Source: Zeus faber
Taxonomy: Eukaryota; Chordata; Actinopteri; Zeiformes; Zeidae
DNA length: 64,000 bases
Direction: 5' to 3'
Assembly: GCA_960531495.1 (NCBI GenBank)
Contig: OY482864.1
Location: 7,834,144 to 7,898,143 of the forward strand
Shown here one piece after another: positions 59,450 through 64,000 of this stretch. Each line of letters opens with the position of its first letter. Position 1 is the stretch's first letter. The notes under the pieces are model-generated. The model had not been told where the DNA came from and did no database searches. It saw only the letters and a program-made list of their open reading frames with translations. The translations under genes and the position numbers were made by a program.

Positions 59450-59827
59450 TTGCACAAAAATACTTTAATTTAGCTTGGTACAACATCCAGGCAGACCTGC
59501 CAACAGGGAGCCACTCGTACAAGTCATGGTAAAGATATAGAAAAGTCGAGAGGAAAAAGAAATCAAGGTTGTTTCCAAAAACAACTGAAGCATTCGTTCT
59601 GGATAAGGAACAACTAGATTAAACCCAGACCACAGCTGCACATCCTGGTTCTGAGATGAGGGAAATATGTCACAAGGACCGTTGGTGGAATGCATGTCTC
59701 ATAGTCACTGAGGTCAGAGGCAGCCACCAGCAAACTTAACGTTTGCCATGTGCATGTTTCTGTTCAAGGTATAAGTGTATCTGTTTGAATACAATCCTTT
59801 GTTGGAACACCACCAGGCGCCCGGCTT
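59450..59827 (-). other. 3' UTR of the EPS8-like gene
   Basis: Downstream of the TGA (59830-59828) on the minus strand, to TTTAAT at about 59463 (ATTAAA on minus). It ends close to the LUC7L 3' end. Confidence 0.5.
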
Positions 59828-60814
59828 TCATAATGTGCTGCTCTCCAATTTCAGATCAACCTTCATTTTCTGTTTCTCCATGACCGCCTCCAACTCTGTG
59901 GCTTTGCGAGCGTCCTGGGAGCAAAGAAGTTCAAGTTCAAAGTCGTGATAAATAAATGAGATGGATCGGAAATCGGTCGCTTTTTTTTTTTTTTCTTTTT
60001 AACAGCGAGGCCGACCAAGCGTAACTCGTGGAGGAGCTCGGCGTGTTCGGTGGGAAAGGAGCTTACTTCGAGAAGTGCTTTCTGCACGGTGAGCTGGCTG
60101 AACACCCTGGCTCCCTCGTCTGGAATGACAGAACGTAGCTCCTCCTTGTTGAGGGAAAAGAGCTGTGCGCCTGTCAGCACCGCAAGACACAGCACCGTGC
60201 TGATGGACACACACACACACACACACACATATGACATACATAAAGCTCTCATATGAAGCCTAAACATTCGCTTCAGTCATTTCTGATATCAATACTGCCT
60301 ATGCAAGGTTGGGTCGGCTGGGGTAACTCACGGTTCACTGAAGCCCTTCCCTCGCAGCCAGTCGGCCACCTCGTCGGGAGGGGAGTGGTAGTCCAGGGGG
60401 ACTGTGGTTTCTGCCGAACGATGGATGACCAGCGGCTTGTTCAGGTTGGCCTTCCCGTTGGTCAGCCTCTGCAGCAGCTCGTCGTTCACCATCATGACTG
60501 CCAATGACAACACTCGCGTCGATCACGATCCTTACACCGGTGACACAGAAAAAGGCAACCGTTTTGGCTCAGTACCTTTATCCGTGTCCTCGGTGGCTGG
60601 TATGTGTTGGCTGTAGGGGGGCAGAGATCGGTGGCGTTGGCTTGGGGAGGAGGCGTGGTGGAGGGTGGGAGGGCTGGGGGGGATGGTGGAGAAAGTCCTG
60701 GCCAGAGGCGGCGGAGCTGGAGCCTGGGGATGAGCGGTGACAGAAATGAACACTGGAATGCTCAAGAAATGAGGTGAGTGCATACCTGGCTGTTTCTGGC
60801 TGGATGTGTACTTC

Positions 60815-60872
<58 letters not shown>

Positions 60873-61751
60873 CTTTGGAGGCTTGCTGGCAACAGGGCTG
60901 TCTATGTGGGCCGCAGGCTCCAGGATGTTGAAGGGAACGAATCCAACCTCGTTGTAGCGATTACGACACTTCCACCAGCGCTTGGAGGACTCAACCACCT
61001 GTCAATCACGGAGGAGTCAGTGTTGTTCACGGGTCACGGAGAGGATTCGCGGCCCCGTGTCTCGGGAAGCTCCAGTTCAAACGCACATTTTGAAAAGATT
61101 ATGAGCTAATGGGAAAGCAAGGCCACCTTTTGTTGCAAAAACTGCAAATTTGGAAAAGCTGCAGTTCAGAAGGTAAAACTCCACTCTGGGTTTTTGAGTC
61201 AACACCGTGGATTTGATCATAAGCAACAACCCGGAGATCCGACTAAAGAGTGAGATCAGCAGGTCAGGGCGGGGCTGGAGAAAATACAAGGCAGGACTTT
61301 TAATTTCTGGACCTGGAATTTTCCACCTTCCTCGATACATTTATTCCATCGAAGAAAGGTGAACTAAACCCACATTGCCCCGCTTTTACACACATTCCTC
61401 CTTTCTTGTGCGACAAGAAATTGTGTCACCAAACCGCCTGCCACTAATTCACTTTTCCTTCCAATATTATTCCAGCTCGTCTGACAATTCAAACGACTCT
61501 GCGGTCCAACTTTTGCGCCTCGCCCCCCCAAATCCGGTCCGCCCTAGATTCTAAGTGTTAATATGACTCCAGATGACTCATCCCTGCTCAGGAATGACCA
61601 ATGACCAAGAAGAGTGGGTTGCGCTACTGTACCTCCAGCATCTCCCCCTGCAGCACGGACAGCTCACTGCTGTTCCTGGCCACAAAGTCATAACTGCAGC
61701 TGTACAGCCTCTCGGACTCGGGCGGGAGGACACTGTGATCTCTGAAGGCGG

Positions 61752-61783
<32 letters not shown>

Positions 61784-61784
61784 C

Positions 61785-61815
<31 letters not shown>

Positions 61816-61816
61816 C

Positions 61817-61899
<83 letters not shown>

Positions 61900-61936
61900 C
61901 AGATAGATAGACAGATAGATAGATAGATAGATAGAC

Positions 61937-62006
<70 letters not shown>

Positions 62007-62222
62007 GGGAGGCTGTTATATAAAACCGTGTGGATCAAATATACAGAGAGAGCAATTTATTTCTCTGGTGTCACGTACATCTTGTCTACGACGGGGGCAG
62101 GGACTGACCGCTGATGCTGCTGCTGTGGAGTAGAGACAGCAAGATCATAGAGGCAATAGAGAGATACAGAGAACAGGTTAACGGCATTCAAAACACCTGT
62201 AGCCTAGACACTAAAAATTATC

Positions 62223-62261
<39 letters not shown>

Positions 62262-63073
62262 CGTAGTGAGTGTGTGACCCGCGCCATCCGCAGGTATTCC
62301 GTACCTCCTGTTTTACTCGGAGAGCTTCATGTTTGTGTTCTGAGTCGACCGGATCCTCCCAAACCTGCCCGTCCGCCCTGGAGGACTCTGGCTTCCAGGT
62401 GTCGAAGAATGCCGGTGTGTACGGCGCCACGGGTCCCCGCAGCTGAGACCTGGGGGTGGGGCGGGGGTAAGAGCCAGTGTTGAACGGTGTGAACAAACAC
62501 GACAGGGGGCTGGTTTCGGTGACCTCGGAAAAGAAAAGATCTCTCAGTCAACCGTGACGGCGTCGGGTGGAATGTTTGGAATGTTTCAACGAAGGGATGG
62601 CGATAAATGAATGGATATTGGTCAACGTCCTCCACGCGTCCATTATTGACACTGTCGTGTCATGTCACTCGGACCGACAGAAGATGACAGACGGGTTGAC
62701 CGCAAGTGCAAACAGACCATTTGAACTCCACATAAAGGTAGAGCCTGTTTGAAGACTTGCCCAACGAGAACTGGTCTTTCAAAAATATTACTCTCGAATA
62801 GCTTTAAAATTTACAGCACTATAGCACTGCAAACACTTCATAACAAATCACTCATTTGACTTCAATGGCAATTCTCACAGCGCCAACGCCAAATACAACC
62901 CCCACCACCCGACCTAGTACTGACCGAGGCAGCGTCCAGTTGGGACCTAGGGACGTCCACAGCTGCCTCTCGTCCTCGGCGAGCGTGTCTTGTAGGAGGG
63001 AGACGGCGGAGTTGGTCAGAGCGGGGCTGGACACCGAGGCCCCCAGCGCCGGACCCCCCGTGGTCTTCACCAT
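59828..63073 (-). CDS. EPS8-like protein, C-terminal part (SH3 and effector domains), 5' truncated by window edge
   Basis: Nine exons on the minus strand: 63073-62921, 62442-62305, 62122-62079, 61741-61633, 60998-60873, 60723-60576, 60497-60332, 60199-60067, 59914-59828 (TGA), giving 367 aa in frame. The SH3 domain is clear: [51 protein letters not shown] proline-rich linker follows. Then comes the EPS8 C-terminal actin-binding/effector region: [67 protein letters not shown]8 proteins link receptor signalling to Rac and cap or bundle actin. The tail after the effector domain is short (29 codons), unlike EPS8 itself. The family is certain; the paralogue (EPS8L1/2/3) is not decided. Confidence 0.93.
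60207..60229. repeat. (CA)n next to an EPS8-like acceptor
   Basis: (GT)n in the gene's sense, 6 nt upstream of the AG of the exon ending at 60199. Confidence 0.9.
60819..60870. repeat. (GT)26 abutting an EPS8-like donor
   Basis: On the minus strand the intron opens gt followed at once by (AC)n, after the exon ending at 60873. Confidence 0.93.
61752..62006. repeat. GATA/GACA tetranucleotide array (Bkm-like)
   Basis: About 255 bp of GATA units with scattered GACA units. In the gene's sense it is (TATC)n, ending about 9 nt before the acceptor of the exon starting at 61741. Confidence 0.97.
62223..62261. repeat. (CA)n microsatellite in an EPS8-like intron
   Basis: About 38 bp of CA, 44 bp downstream (in sense) of the donor at 62304. 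Confidence 0.9.
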
Positions 63074-63278
63074 CTGCACGCACACAGATAAGACACACAG
63101 ATTTATGGGCGTGTTTGCTGTTGCGAAGTTTTTTTCTTTTTGAGCCATCCTACTGTCTCGACCAACAATATTTATATATGGAATGGGATCATATGTCATG
63201 TTTATTTACCGTTAAGTAGTATGATTCCTTTCATTCACTGGCGTAGTTCAGAGACTAATACATCTAAGTGGCTATAAT

Positions 63279-63487
63279 CAGTGGGCAGAAAAAGTACTTT
63301 AATTTTGTAGCGAGTAACAAAGGTGTTCAGGGGTAATGTACTGGAGTTAAAGTACACTTTTTTCAGGGGGAAAATGTAGCTACGTAAAAGCAAAAGTCAA
63401 CAGAAATATAATATCTCAAGTAAAGTACAGATACTCCCAGAAAATAGAAGTAACAAAGTATTTTTACTTTGTTTCTTTACACCACTG
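63279..63487. mobile_element. Short hAT-like MITE
   Basis: Ends CAGTGGGCAGAAAAAGTA and, inverted, CAGTGGTGTAAAGAAAC. The interior is made of AAGTA/TACTTT motifs, typical of a very common fish MITE. Flanks GCTATAAT and GATATGAC could be a decayed 8-bp duplication. Confidence 0.65.
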
Positions 63488-63829
63488 GATATGACCCACA
63501 AAAACCCATAATGACCAAAAAAGTCAACTTAAGGCAAATCTCATAATTTAAGTATAAGTATGGTCATATTGACTCCATATACTCACAATAAATGCAACCA
63601 ATCGATAAGGAAAATATGACAAGTTACCAGTTATACAAGTTATAATAACAGCATATGGTCATAGACGTAGATATGAATATGGAGTGGATTTTGCTGTACA
63701 GGTACTCCTCACTGAGCGACCGAGTTCCATTCCTAGGACCAGGTCATTAAGAGAATTGATTGAAAAGCGAGTGTAGTGAATACTGACTGCTGGAATGAGA
63801 CTGAGAACGGTGATGAAATGAGATGTATA

Positions 63830-64000
63830 CAGTGTATATAGTATATATATTGTATATAGTATATATAGTGTATAAAGTGTATGTAGTATATATAGTGCAT
63901 ATAGTTTATATAGTATATATAGTGTTTATAGTGTGTATAGTATATATAGTGTATATAGTGTGTATAGTATATATAGTGTATATAGTGCACTGTATATAGT
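63830..64000. repeat. TATAGTGTA-type minisatellite, runs off the window
   Basis: Irregular repeats of tatatagtgtatatag and tatagtatatatag to the last base. It lies upstream (in sense) of the first visible EPS8-like exon. Confidence 0.9.

Noticed and set aside
61688-62038. 116-residue Leu-Ser-Ile-Tyr repeat frame
   Set aside because: Translation of the GATA array.

Overview
This 64 kb window is vertebrate nuclear DNA, almost certainly from a ray-finned fish (teleost). The genes have many short exons with GT-AG introns. The introns are full of Tc1-like and hAT-like DNA transposon remnants, GT/CA microsatellites and GATA/GACA arrays. The encoded proteins are recognisable vertebrate orthologues. 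The species cannot be told from the sequence. Nothing bacterial or viral was seen, and there is no CRISPR array and no operon. All exon models below were assembled by hand from splice signals and family similarity. In every gene the summed exon lengths keep one reading frame.

Layout, left to right. (1) 1-2438, +: last eight exons of an axonemal dynein heavy chain, best match DNAH3. (2) 4694-3423, -: complete LYRM1, tail-to-tail with DNAH3. (3) About 7.2-13.66 kb, +: DCUN1D3, with a CpG-rich promoter and first exon, two coding exons and a 1.4 kb 3' UTR. A Tc1-like remnant and AT-rich simple repeats lie between LYRM1 and DCUN1D3. (4) About 14.1-37.4 kb, +: KATNIP (KIAA0556), 26 supported coding exons plus one candidate first exon. 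(5) 38656-37852, -: complete COX6B subunit of cytochrome c oxidase, convergent with KATNIP. Its likely promoter, near 40 kb, carries a perfect 12-bp tandem repeat. (6) 49716-42602, -: FAM234A, 11 coding exons, with several MITE-like elements in its introns. (7) 52464-58184, +: LUC7L, ten coding exons, head-to-head with FAM234A. (8) 63073 to 59828, -: the 3' nine exons of an EPS8-like gene, tail-to-tail with LUC7L; its 5' end lies beyond the window.

The genes serve unrelated housekeeping roles: ciliary motility and cilium base, mitochondria, cullin neddylation, splicing and actin regulation. DNAH3-LYRM1-DCUN1D3 and FAM234A-LUC7L are also neighbours on human chromosome 16p, so these are conserved linkage blocks, not functional clusters.

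The most unusual signals are in how introns are built. One KATNIP intron is about three quarters an uninterrupted GT array that begins at the splice donor. Two successive KATNIP introns carry U12-type (minor spliceosome) signals. Several other splice sites in three genes abut dinucleotide or tetranucleotide arrays. Other points: a GC-AG intron in DNAH3, a perfect 18-bp GC-rich intronic hairpin, a long fold-back element in FAM234A, back-to-back hairpins near COX6B, loss of the Arg in the LYR signature of LYRM1, and GCTAGC/GTTAGC clusters at four of the promoters.
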